Positions 45,860-58,699 of a stretch of 64,000 bases of DNA are shown piece by piece. The position numbers were made by a program, and so were the translations under genes. Below the pieces are notes generated by a model. It worked only from the letters and a program-made list of their open reading frames with translations. It searched no databases and was not told the DNA's origin. Numbering within the stretch: position 1 is the stretch's first letter; each line of letters starts with the position of its first letter. Source of the stretch: Diphasiastrum complanatum (lineage: Eukaryota; Streptophyta; Lycopodiopsida; Lycopodiales; Lycopodiaceae); assembly GCA_029204225.1 (NCBI GenBank), contig MU832164.1:19964-83963 (forward strand), in the 5' to 3' direction.

Positions 45860-48422
45860 CTACTTCCTAGTTTGAATCTATATCAGTTGCACATTCTTCA
45901 GGTGCTTTGGAAAAATGGTCCTTGATGTGTGCTACAGCTATTTCTGGGATAGATATTACTTTCTCCACAACAATTTTGTGTTGTTTTGTCATCTTCTTTG
46001 CCTTTGATTTCCATGCAAAGATCACGGTATCGACTTCTACATCTTCTGGTCCGCCGTCGTTGTTTGGAACCCATTATTTTGATAGGCAACCTTCGTACAA
46101 GACCTTGTTGTTGACCGAATTCTTGCCACATTTTCGACTGGACTTATTAGATTCAAACCATAGTGCTTTGTGACCATACCTTCAATGTCATTCTCAATTG
46201 CGATGGCCCTAACCACCCAAATTGGAGCATCATCTGCAGGCTGCACTACAATGTCCACTGCAACCTCCCTATTAGGTGTGAACTCAGATAATGGTACATA
46301 CGTTTTCGCCCACACAACCGTCGAGGCAGAAGTTCTACATCCATTTTGCTCTCATTTTTTGCCACCAGGACAGTTGCTCTAGCAAGTTCAAAGTTATTCG
46401 ACAACCATTGTGGCCAAAAAGCTTCTTGTGTGTATGCTGATGCCGACAAATTTTTTTGTTTAGAAAGTTATTCAAGAAGATTTGTACTTTTGACAACACA
46501 CGCATCATTTCGATCTCTATATTCTAGAAAGTTTCTACTCATATATCGGGCATACTCAATGAAAGACATTATTCCTTTTACTTCATCTTGATTTAGGTCC
46601 TTTGTGGGAGCTAGGAAGATTGCTTCATCTTTTCACGGTATAGATTGCAAGAGTTTGAAAGGTTCACTCCATGAGTTTTCTCCATCATTGGAATAGTACT
46701 TCCATTGCATGATTGACTCACCACTTGACATTTAGAAATGAAAGTAATGAGGATTAGTATGTCCTTCCAAGCCATCATTTTCACAAACAATTTATGGATC
46801 TATAAATCCTTTCTAATCTATCATTTGTTCTAATAACTTAACCTTGGATGTTTCAATACGGCCACCACCTATCTTTTGACCAATTTGTGCTAGCATATTT
46901 GGCATTGTAAGAATATAATTGAATTTCAATGCTCTAGACATGACACTAAAATCTTGATCAATGTCTTCATGTGTGTGGAAATCCCATCTCAACCATTTGG
47001 AAAATGTTATGTGCCACTAACATAGAACAAAGACCAAATATAAACATGTTCTTGTTCTCCCTCCAACAATTGTCTGCAAACTACCGCGTGATGCAAGCAG
47101 TGTCCTTATTGCTCCCATTACTGATGTGGCAACTTGGTTACTATCATGAAGATGCAAGGTATCGATCCATACATCAAACAACAATTTGTATCCATGAACT
47201 AGCACTCCACAAACATGAATTTTTAAAAATGCTTGCCCTCCAATTTGGGAGGCGTCCTCCTGAAACGGGGTAATGTTGTTGTATTTTGATCCATACTGTC
47301 AATGATAAGGCACACTGATTGGTCGGGATGTGATCTTGACTCTTCTTTCCAATAGGCATATGACTTTCTTGAATCAAAAACGTGTTGCAAGTGTCGACCT
47401 CTCCGTCCAATGTAGCGATCACGCATCCTACTGTCCGTAGTCTTCTCTATCACATTTTTGAGGTCATCACATGTCTTGCATTTGGACATTCTTTGTTTTT
47501 TTGGAGTCTTCACATGTCAAAACACTCGTCTCCACATTCGATAAAGTGTGGATTTGGAGACTGTGGATATGTTATTGTCTGTAAGTCATGTGTTTATTGT
47601 TTTGAAGACATCGCCTTTACGCATGCCAAGAGGAAGATGATGTTCGCGAAGAACAATACCATTCTTTGACATATGTTGCAGATGTGGTTGAGGCAGCGAA
47701 TGCTTTTCTAAAATCCCATGCATAACAACTAATCCTTGTGATGAATGTTCACACTGTTTGAAAGTGCCAATATTTCCATGAAATTTGTACACAATATTGT
47801 AACGTGCTTCCGCAATTACTTTCCAAAACATTCCATGGAAAAGTCCTAGTAAATCTTGATATGCTTTTAAGCACACAACTTTACCAGCAACTATAGGTCT
47901 GAAGCATAATTTAGGGTCCTCAAAAGTATTAGAAGGTTCTGAATTTGACTTATCTTGTTCATTAAGAACACCTGAGTACATTTGCAACAAGTGCTTATGT
48001 TTGTTAGCCCCCCGCTTTCTCCACACACCTAATCGCAAGTCTTCACATTCTTTGTAACTGCTCTGTCTAATGCACAATTTTTTACGACATGGTTGCATAA
48101 GAGTTTTGCGTATATTTGGTGATGTCAAAATATACTGAGCTTTTTGGGGAGTAACGTAAGAAAGTACACGCTTCCTCCTGAAACTGTGAGAACCACCAAA
48201 AGATACTGGCACTTGAGACTCTGTTGGTAAGCTTTCAGTTTGTGCTTTTGGTGACCATCTTCTACTATCTGTTTCATCATCTTTGTTAAAATCAAATGCT
48301 GCAAAATCTAAATTGCGTTCTATAAATGTGTTGATGCTTACCATAATGGATGCATGTGATGCCATTCTACATCGTTGAATGAATTGACAATTGTTGTCAC
48401 CAATGCCAATAGTTTGGCCCAA
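45860..48422 (-). pseudogene. decayed gene resembling DUF7869 proteins
   Basis: The minus strand encodes an N-terminal part (47586-48422; a basic Arg/Lys region, FRRKRVLSYVTPQKAQYILT, KCEDLRLG-like) and a Cys pair CKTCDDL with RDRYIGRRGRHLQHVFDSRK. Then come LIIDSMDQNTTTLPRF, HVCGVLVHGYKLLFDVWIDT, DSNQVATSVMGAIRTLLASR and FPHTHEDIDQDFSVMSRALK, followed by a long tail with FIEYARYMSRNFLEYRDRND (46500-46600) and a basic C-terminus. The words IDxMDQ..T.LP, HG and HTHEDIDQ are those I associate with DUF7869, of unknown function. Stops (two TGA from likely CGA near 47527 and 47607) and a frameshift near 47225 show decay. No retroelement motif is present. Confidence 0.62.
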
Positions 48423-49047
48423 AAGTGGTCATCTTTGCTTTCTACTGTCCTCAAATGTTGCCCCAACATCATTCACTCATGTCAAACAATCACTACAGTT
48501 ACTATTTGCAGGCATTCGTATACTATCATCGCCAAAATCGTCTACACATGTAAGGATATCTGAGCAATACATTGTTTTTGGTATGTTTCGATTGGCCCAC
48601 ATTTTCCACACTCGATTTTAATGATCTTCTAGTACCTATATCTTCCACACTAGTGTGGACATCTAAATTATATTTTTCAAATGTAGTTTGGCAAAAAACT
48701 TTGGCGCACTTCTTATTTTTTGATGTAAATTTTTTTTATGGCAGTTGAGATACCAAACTTTTAGAGTAATACGTAAAGTAACCATTCAATGTCTCATCAA
48801 ATGATGCTTGTTTTTCTTTTCTAGAGCACTATAAAGAAAGTCTTGATAAACACCACACCATAGACTAGTTCTACATGTAATAAGGACATCCATCCTCAAC
48901 AATGATTCCCTCTCTTGTTAGCGAAAGTAATTTCACAGTAGCAAGCAAGTGACCCTCATCGAGATGATAGCCTTTGAATCTAGCAGAACAAACGATTACC
49001 CCATCAAAATTCATGCAATCAACAACATCGTCGATGTTATATACATG
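48423..49047. other. upstream spacer
   Basis: Short frames without recognised motifs. It could contain introns of the gene read from 49389. Confidence 0.35.
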
Positions 49048-49389
49048 TCATTCAGTAACTATTGCAAGTTTATCCATCTTCACAATATCTGTATTATCCC
49101 ACAACATCCTATTTGGCATCACATGTATAGGGTTATCATATATGTCTTGAAGATGCTCAAGGTCCCCATGAAGGTATGGTAGGGGACAATCCATCTTTAA
49201 TACCTTGGAGATAGCGACCATGCCTTTATCCATTTCAATTGCTGGGGAAAAACATTTTTGACTGGGCTCAATGTTAATGACATGACCAAATGCAACTACC
49301 TCTTTATGAAAGAATAGAGCAACTTGAACATGTTCTTGTAGGTTGTCCATAAAAATGATCTTCCTAAAAATATGAAAGAACCACATCAT
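49048..49389 (-). CDS. unrecognised 113-residue frame, possible upstream exon
   Basis: The frame VALFFHKEVVAFGHVINIEP, then LPYLHGDLEHLQDIYDNPIH and HVMPNRMLW, has a protein-like composition. It faintly recalls the DUF8039-like tails of plant transposon ORFs (an aGrv...lp.p....l.da....i.WP pattern). It lies 0.6 kb upstream of the DUF7869-like gene on the same strand. Function unknown. Confidence 0.4.
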   Translation of the reverse strand: MMWFFHIFRKIIFMDNLQEHVQVALFFHKEVVAFGHVINIEPSQKCFSPAIEMDKGMVAISKVLKMDCPLPYLHGDLEHLQDIYDNPIHVMPNRMLWDNTDIVKMDKLAIVTE

Positions 49390-49439
49390 TCTTATTCTAT
49401 GATAAAATAGAGTAATTACAATAATATATTTGTCAAAAG

Positions 49440-51463
<2,024 letters not shown>

Positions 51464-51465
51464 GA

Positions 51466-52285
51466 TGTTAGCAATTGTACAAACACACTCAGTGAAAAAT
51501 ATAAAAAATAAAATAAAACTCTGTGGCATGTGTTTTGTAAGCCCACGTATGAGTAATTGCCAATAAACTTCTACTATGGCATGTGTTTTGTAAGTCCATG
51601 AGTAAAAGCTTAAACTTAGGATTAGAACTTAGACTTAAGAAACTTAAGATTAGAAAGATTCTAAATTATCTTAGGTCCCAAGTTAGAAACTTTTATAATT
51701 CTAAGCTCTAAGTTAGAAGTTTTTTAGAGGCCTTAAAATGGCTAGCTTAGAACTAATCCCATAAGCTAGTGGATGCTTATGGAAGGCCCTCCTTGCTATA
51801 AGAGGAGAGGTATTTCTCACGTACACAACACTTTTGAGATTATGCTAAATTGCTCTCTATTTGGAGATATCTTGCTATTTCACTTGTATTCCCATTGGAA
51901 GGTGCATAGCTTGAGGGAAGGTGCTTGGGCCTCCTCTTGTCTCCTTTCATTGGTTTTTATTGTGGCGTGTCTTATTTGTGTTATGCTTAGTTTAGCCACA
52001 ATTTATATTTCCATTTCCCTTTGGAAGTCAGAATTAGTTTTACGGTTTGCTAGTTGGGAAGCCTTAGCAAAGTTAGTTTAGTGTTGATCCTTGCTAGTTG
52101 GGTACCACCTTAGCCACACCATTTTTATTCCAAGCGCCAATTGGGAAGCCTTGGTGCTCCTTGTTTGTTTAATTTCCATTTGAAAGCTTTTAGGTAGATT
52201 CTTAAAAAGTGGACGATCCTCTCCAACACTATACTACATTTGTGAGTAGATCTAGCCACCACTTAGAATAGATTTACTTCCAACA
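51466..52285 (+). repeat. 5' LTR of G2
   Basis: 820 bp from TGTTAGCAATTG to CTTCCAACA, collinear with 57519-58228 for the first 0.6 kb. In reverse complement it is related to the G1 LTRs. The left flank is the end of a GA array. Confidence 0.92.
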
Positions 52286-52303
52286 TTGGCGCTGATGTCA
52301 CTT
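52286..52303 (+). promoter_or_regulatory. primer binding site of G2
   Basis: TTGGCGCTGATGTCAC directly after the LTR end CAACA. The TGGCGC start is typical of plant gypsy primer sites. G1 has a decayed counterpart. Confidence 0.7.
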
Positions 52304-53213
52304 TTTAAGATTTTTCTACCTAACTTTCTTGTTCTTTTTCACATTTTTAACGTGCTTGTGTGTATGCTTAACTATTTTTTTTTTCTCACTCCAGCACAAG
52401 ACTTCTCTTCATGTCCTAAACGAGTTACTAAGCAACCCATCAAGCCGGAGGGAAGCAACAAAAGTGTCAACTTGGGCATTTTCTCTTAAAGAAGTGACCC
52501 AAGTGACATTTTTTTTTCAACCAAACAGGTATATCAGAATTCGTCAAGCTGTCTACAGCCATAATAGACACTGCTCTTTCATCCTATCACCTACACAAAT
52601 TTTGAACTTGGTCAGATTTTCTGAAAACACCCTGATATATTGTCAAAATCCTTTGTTTTTCAACCAAATCTTGGTTCTAGAAATCGTCGACTTCACTAAG
52701 GCTAGATCTATCAAAGATCAGTCCTCTAGCAGTCTTGCGAATTCCATCTCAAAGATTTTCTTTGGTTTTTGTCAGAACATCATTTTTTCACTATCTATCT
52801 TACTTGTCCAACAAAACTCTGTATCAGAAATCGTCGACCAGACCACAAAATCGCCCATAGACTGAACGATTTTCTTGTACCCTTTACGAATTCCATCCCT
52901 TGAAAATTTTTCACAAAAACCAAACAAAAACAGTATTTTACAGTTAAAGACCCTATTAGAATTCGTGAATACTGTAAATTTGTTTTTCAGCCTATCCACA
53001 ATTCCTACCTTTGTTTGTGAATTTTATCACTACAAAAAACTCCAGTTTTTGTTAAGATCTCTTATTTCGCAAGAAAATTGTCTTTTTGACCTTTTGGCCA
53101 AGTACAGTACTGTATTGCTCACCTTTTTAGTTTTTCTACCCCTCATTCTACATCAAGTCTCGAGATTGTGCTGAATCTTCCAATCTTGCTCCTCGAAGAC
53201 TTGAATGTAGAAT
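52304..53213 (+). other. leader of G2
   Basis: Untranslated, with recurring AGAATTCGTNA/GAAATCGTCGAC phrases (near 52538, 52680, 52829 and 52959) like the G1 leader. The 178-residue frame at 52329-52865 has no motif. Confidence 0.55.
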
Positions 53214-54818
53214 CCCCGTATCGATGCACCAAAGTATGATGAAAAATCTGACCCAGTTAGATTTCTCCAGGACTTTGATCGTGCATGCCGTTTCTATGGA
53301 GACACCTCTGAAACTGAAAAACTTAGACTATTCTTGATGGAAGCTCCTAACTTGGACTATCCTCAAGGATGCTCCCATCAAGCATTTCAAACCATCTAAA
53401 CTGAGTTAGAGCCCATTCATCCAAATCACCCATATTAAAATGTGTCGCAAAGAGTCGGTTTGAAACTACATGGAGCATTTTAAACGTCTCAAAGTAGAAT
53501 GTGTTGACAAAAATATCACCGAACATATAACTATCAAATTGTTCTTGGTCGGACTGCCTAAAAACATCCGCCGCGAACTAAAACCAGTAGACTTTTATGA
53601 TCAGCTTAAGGATGTAATGAATGATGTCATTTGTGAAGAAGACGAGGGTTCTGATGACGACTTTGATCACAGAGAAAAGAAATCAAAAAAATTATGCTTC
53701 TTAATCATCCAAAGTTTGAAAATACCGTCTCAATCCTCAGAATTTCTACAACAAATGGAAACTTGGCAGAAAGCTCAACAAACCCATATGGATAAACTCG
53801 TTGCTGATTTCCAAACCACCATGAAACATATTGCTGATAAGTCTTTTCCAACAAGAGAGAATGTCTGGTGCCTGATCTGTTCACAGAATCACACTGTTAA
53901 TGAATGCCCTCAACTGAGAAATCATTATCCATTAGCACCCAGACCCATGTATCGAACATACTGTCCGTACCCTCCACAACCGCCTATGCCACAACCAAGG
54001 GTGTACCAACCACGACCAACTGCACCAACTCAGTACCACCACGTCACCAACCCGCTCCACAACCAGCTGTGCACCTCCTTGATCCCAACACCATTGATCC
54101 AGCCACTTATTATGTGGATGATACTGCTCAATCAATATGCTCTTCTGAGCAAATTACTGCTCAAGCGGTTGACCCCAATGCCCAAACCTATGATCCTAAC
54201 CAAGCTGTGTTTGTCATGCATCAACTTCCAACAATAAGAGGATATTTTATCTGCGCAAGTAAACATCCTAGTATTCGCTGCCTAGATAAACGCTTTCCAC
54301 CAGCTTGTGAAAATTGCGGCATTGAACACCATGTGAAAGATTGTCCTTCCCGATCTAAACCCGGTGTTCCTGTCTGTCCCGTGCAAGTAGAAACATTGCC
54401 AGTCGAAACTCATCCAACATGGGTCTTAACTTGTGCACAAACCCAACGCCAAGCCCCTAACATTGCACCTAGTAGAACCCAGCAGCATAATATACCTCCA
54501 AGTGAAGATTCGACACCCATTGTCTATACTCACTCATCCGAAAAAATTAGGTCGCGTCACCAGTATCGACAACAAATTCAAAACGCAAACCAACACTCTT
54601 CCACTGCCCATAAAGTGCCTCACACGCCTTTTGAGAACAAAACCCTTGAAGGCACTGAAGTTTGGGGGGATCTATTACAAGCTAATGTGACTCTCCCTTT
54701 CCATGTTCTTTGGAAACATGCAAGTAAGTGGAAACAACAAATCCAATCCATCGACACCACCACCTCTGACGAGCTGCCCAAAATGCCATTACACCTCACA
54801 AATCAGTTCAGTGAAAGG
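53214..54818 (+). pseudogene. gypsy Gag and zinc knuckles, G2
   Basis: The start RIDAPKYDEKSDPVRFLQDF lies near 53217. A deletion follows ALYGTAKEWYLNL-type sequence known from G1, then MEHFKRLKVECVDKNITEHI (53470-54237). The first knuckle is WCLICSQNHTVNEC and the second, CENCGIEHHVKDC, is in the frame 53904-54842. The end LHLTNQFSER is interrupted by the solo LTR at 54819. Gag binds and packages element RNA. A frame change occurs around 53950-54060. Confidence 0.87.
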
Positions 54819-56317
54819 TATTCGAATAAGGAGAGTGTGTGAGTGTGAGAGACAAAAATAAATTGCTCGAAAAGTAAACAAATACGAAAAAGAAGTGAAC
54901 TCGAAACTCGAACGAGAAACGAACTAGAACAGAATGTGTTTGTGCGCAGCGGAATGAGCTATATTACGGCTTCCCTAAGCATGACTACGTCTATAAAAAG
55001 CGAACTAACATTAGTAATAGAAATCACGGTCATTCTGATTACGTAGCAAAAAATGTAACAAAACACTGAGAACAATAATTTTTCGCCAACAGCTAGACAA
55101 ATTATATGTCACGAATGATTCGCGAAGAGTTAGACTGAGCTCAGCTAATAATCAGTCGCGAATGATTCGCGAAAGGCAAGAAACATTGTTTTAGTAATTT
55201 TGGGACAATTTCAAGTCCCATTCTTTTCTTTGATGAGGTCCTATGCTCCAAATTAAGTTCAATCACAAAAACTTGACAAAGAACTATGTTCGAACTTAAG
55301 TTCGAGCACATGCTCTTTTGTTCGAACTTAAGTTCGAGCACACAAGCATGTACTAGAGAGGATAGGGAGAAAAATTAATTCGTTCCAAAATCAAGAAATT
55401 TTTTCAATATTACTAAAACAGTGTTAAGACTAAATATTAGTCACGAATGGCTAGACTAATAATAACTTGCTAAAACAGATTATCGGATTGAACAACAAGA
55501 AAAGTCAGACGGATTGAAGAATAAGCATAGCAATATTGACCCAAATCTGAATGCAGAACAAAGAGCTGTTATCAGATTAAATATAGCAAAATATACATGT
55601 CAATAATGCGGTAGAGCACAAGACAATAACGGACAAAACCGCGTGCTCTACAAAGCTAATTCAATCTGTAAGAGGAATGCACCTATTATTGACAAATAAA
55701 GAATCAATGCGCAAGACATCTACTTCGTCTATCTCTGATAAGCTTTTAATGCTATATATACACACACTTCTTCTCTTGATCTCTCTCATCAACAATCAAT
55801 TTGAATACGCAAGTGGTATTCAGCATATATACACAATGTTACAGGTGTGCAGATGAAGAAAGTACAAAATGGATGTGTTGTCTATAGGAGATCGTGAGTG
55901 GCTGCTGTCGTTGTCAAGTTTGTTAGCACAGTTGCATGGGGTGAGCATGAAAAGGGCCGTGACGTCAGCCTTTGCTGAAATGAACGTTAGTGAAGATGCG
56001 AAAAATGCGTCACTCACACAAAATGCCTTAGGGTTTGATTTACAGGGTGCCTTCACTTTTCCTAGGGCACCTTTAGCATTTTGTAAGGTAGTGTCATCTT
56101 TTTCACCTGTCACAAAACACGTGGAAAAACACAGTTTCGTCTTTTCTTCGCCTGCGAAAATTTACTTGTATTTATGCAGACAGTCGTGTTTTATTCGTTT
56201 GTGTTATTTTACATGTAAATATGCAGACTATGCGACAACATGAGTAAAAATGCAACATGAATGGAGGCAGATTAAAATGGGATTTAGGAGAGTAGAGGAG
56301 ATAAATCCAACAAAAGG
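54814..56317 (-). mobile_element. solo LTR inserted in G2 with 5-bp duplication
   Basis: The G2 sequence GTGAAAGG|GGCAATATC is split here. The 1494-bp insert (54819-56312) runs from TATTCGAATAAGG to AAATCCAACA, flanked by AAAGG at 54814-54818 and 56313-56317. The minus strand begins TGTTGGATTTATC, like the element A LTR family, and its other end has CA changed to TA. No internal retroelement genes are present, so it is the product of LTR-LTR recombination. Minus orientation is inferred from similarity to the A-family LTR. Confidence 0.87.
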
Positions 56318-57098
56318 GGCAATATCAAGATTCTAGCTACTCATCGCCAATCTCGTGAAGTCTTAGTTGTACTAGATGGTGGCTTAGGTGTCAACATCAT
56401 TTCCACATCCCTCATGTTAGAATGAAATTTGAGAGACAAACTCACTAAACTCACTTGTCAACTTAGGATGGCTGATCAAAGTGTGGTCTGACCTATCGGC
56501 TTTCTACCACAAGTTTTCATCAAACTAGGAGGCCTGAAATTTTCTATAGACCTAGTCGTACTTGATATCCCTAGTAATGCCTATTCCTACAAGTTACTAC
56601 TTGGTCACTCATGGCTCACCAATGCAAGAGTCGTTCACGACTAGAGCAAAGGACGAGTCACCTTTGGTAATAGAGACAACTTTGTTACCATTGATTCATC
56701 TGGCAAACTCAAACCCGCATGTTTTCACAATGAAGAATCCTCTACTACTAATTCAATGTTTGAGCCATACCAGTCCACCCAAGAAAAAGGCCATAATGTT
56801 GAATCTACTAATCATAAACTAGAGTCACAGTTTAGCTACCATTGATTGTGTGAATGCTGATTATTGTGCTCAACATCAGGATGATTGTACCTATACTCCT
56901 CTGACCAATAACGAGCAATTTCTTGATCTAGACACACCTATCATTAATATCAATTTTATTGATATTCTTCCACACAATAATGAGTTGTTAAATGTTGCAT
57001 GGCTACCTATTGATGAATTAGAAGATTTATTCGTAGATGACGAAAATGTCTTACGAATTCAGAATTGCCCTGAAGATTTGGACATTTCTGATATTTAG
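56318..57098 (+). pseudogene. gypsy protease region, G2
   Basis: Directly after the solo LTR: NIKILATHRQSREVLVVLDG, active site DGGLGVNIIST, LRMADQSVV, then LLLGHSWLTNARVVHD near 56590-56640. The acidic spacer IININFIDILPHNNELLNVA is open at 56850-57098. Stops are scattered (for example TAG near 56643 where G1 has TGG). Confidence 0.85.
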
Positions 57099-57099
57099 A

Positions 57100-57506
57100 T
57101 CCTCAACTACATGGAGGCACTTCCACTCAAAGCCTTCCCGTAGTATTCATCCAAAGTGGAACCAGTTGCCAAGGTTACGGTCAAAAAATCTGATACCAAG
57201 CTATACCGTGTCAAAAGACCAAATTATCCATGGGATCTGTGTGAGGAGAAAACAATCTTTCAAATCAACGACAAGATCCTCCATGGTGTGCCACCACTTC
57301 CTCATCCGCACACCTCCTGTCCTCCAAAGCCACAACCTCGTGGCCATACCATGAAAGAAAATATGAAGAAACCCCTTCGGGTTTTTCAGGTTTTTTGCAA
57401 CAATGGTAGACTAACGTCGCCAACTTATCATCAACCCTATCTCGCCTCCAAGAAGCTGATCCCGGACGAAAAAGCTTCGATTGATGTGGGACTACCAATC
57501 CAATAA
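57100..57506 (+). CDS. G2 terminal ORF (C-terminal remnant of ORF3)
   Basis: The open part 57156-57506 encodes EPVAKVTVKKSDTKLYRVKR, a Pro/His-rich stretch and the end KASIDVGLPIQ. The end matches ORF3 of G1 (KASIGVGQQIQ), and the preceding TYHQPYLASKKLIPDE resembles G1 TIYHSRHQQSRLQEAQ. The stop overlaps the polypurine tract in the same way. The N-terminal half differs from G1, so G2 may have an alternative or rearranged ORF3. Function unknown. Confidence 0.6.
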
Positions 57507-57518
57507 GGAGGGGGATAA
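57504..57518 (+). promoter_or_regulatory. polypurine tract of G2
   Basis: TAAGGAGGGGGATAA followed at once by the LTR start TGTTAGC. Confidence 0.9.
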
Positions 57519-58228
57519 TGTTAGCAAGTGTACAAACATAGTGAAAAATATAAAAAAAGAAATAAAACTATGTGGCATGTGTTTTGTAAGCCCACGTATG
57601 AGTAATTGCCAACAAACTTCTACTATGATATGTGTTTTGTAAGTCCATGGGTAGAAGCTTAATATAATAAAATAACTTAAACTTAGAAATAGAATTTAGA
57701 CTTAAGAAACTTAAGATTAGAAAGATTCTAAGTTATCTTAAGTCCCAAGTTAAAAACTTCTAAAGTTCTAAGTTCTAAGTTAGAAGTTTTTTAGAGGCCT
57801 TAGAATGGCTAGTTTAGAACTAATCCCATAAGCTAGTGGATGGCCCTCCCTGCTATAAGAGGAAAATGGCTAGTTTAGAACTAATCCCATAAGCTAGTGG
57901 ATGCTTATGGAAGGCCCTCCTTGCTATAAGAGGAGAGGTATTTCTCACGTACACAACGCTTTTGAGATTATGCTAAATTGCTCTCTATTTGGAGATTTCT
58001 TGTTATTTCACTTGTGTTCCCATTGGAAGGTGCATAGCTTGAGGGAAGGTGCTCGGGCCTCCTCTTCCCTCCTTTCATTGGTTTTTATCATGGCATGTCT
58101 TATTTGCTTTATGCTTAGTTTAGCCACAATTTATATTTCTATTTCCCTTTGGGAGTTAGTATTAGTTTTACGGTTTGCTAGTTGGGAAGCCTTAGCAAAC
58201 CTAGTTTAGTGTTGATCCTTGCTAGTTG
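57519..58228 (+). repeat. 3' LTR of G2, truncated, with internal duplication
   Basis: It matches 51466-52105. A block of about 60 bp (GGCTAGTTTAGAACTAATCC, then AAGCTAGTGGATG) is present twice (57806 and 57867) where the 5' LTR has it once. It ends abruptly after GATCCTTGCTAGTTG. Confidence 0.92.
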
Positions 58229-58549
58229 AGGTGTGGGAAAGGGGATATAGGCCTTACTCCCTCATTCACCTGCTTCACTTTTCGGCATAGCTCTTGAAGA
58301 GCTTTTGGGACTTCTAGGCCTTTTGCTACCAAACTCTTGCCATTTCTTTTAACAAACCTTCCTTTGCGCATATTGGAGCCGATCATGCCTTCACCACCAT
58401 TAATATTTTGCATAATCAAATTTAGAAATGCAATCCAAACATGTGACATCCGAGAAAGAATGGCGAAGTTTTAGCCAATCTTGACCTGTCATCATGTACC
58501 CCATGTTCAACTTTTCTCGGGTAATAAAAAGGACCGACATCCCCTTCCA
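58229..58549. other. unassigned, weak Gag-like sequence
   Basis: A minus-strand frame (58222-58449) with a Lys-rich stretch but no recognised motif. Confidence 0.3.
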
Positions 58550-58690
58550 CATGGGACACTTTTCAGGATGCCTTCAAGGTGGCAATTTTAATGGTCTTGG
58601 ACGAGTTTGAATATTATCGTCAATTTTTTACCATATAGAATAGGCCGTTAGATGCCTATTTGCAGAATTTCAAGAAGTGTTATTTTCAGG
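58550..58690 (+). pseudogene. gypsy Gag scrap
   Basis: The plus strand reads DTFQDAFKVAILMVLDEFEY, QFFTI, stop, NRPLDAYLQNFKKCYFQAP, a typical Gag capsid phrase. It is isolated between the G2 break and copia scrap F. Confidence 0.6.
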
Positions 58691-58699
58691 CTCCAACAT

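Larger units (their letters stand above)
51466..58228 (+). mobile_element. gypsy element G2 (G1 family), deleted and right-truncated
   Basis: 5' LTR 51466-52285, primer site, leader, gag, zinc knuckles, solo-LTR insertion, protease, acidic spacer, a short C-terminal ORF, polypurine tract, and a partial 3' LTR 57519-58228. The proteins match G1 throughout. RT and RNase H are gone: the spacer (NCPEDLDISDI) goes straight to the end ORF. The right LTR breaks at 58228, so no target duplication can be checked. Confidence 0.92.

Noticed and set aside
52329-52865. 178-residue frame in the G2 leader
   Set aside because: Low-complexity Phe/Ser/Leu-rich, no motif, and the matching G1 leader has no such frame.
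54819-56312. A protein-coding insertion in G2 (frame 55869-56243)
   Set aside because: The insert has LTR-type ends and a 5-bp duplication; the frame lacks motifs.
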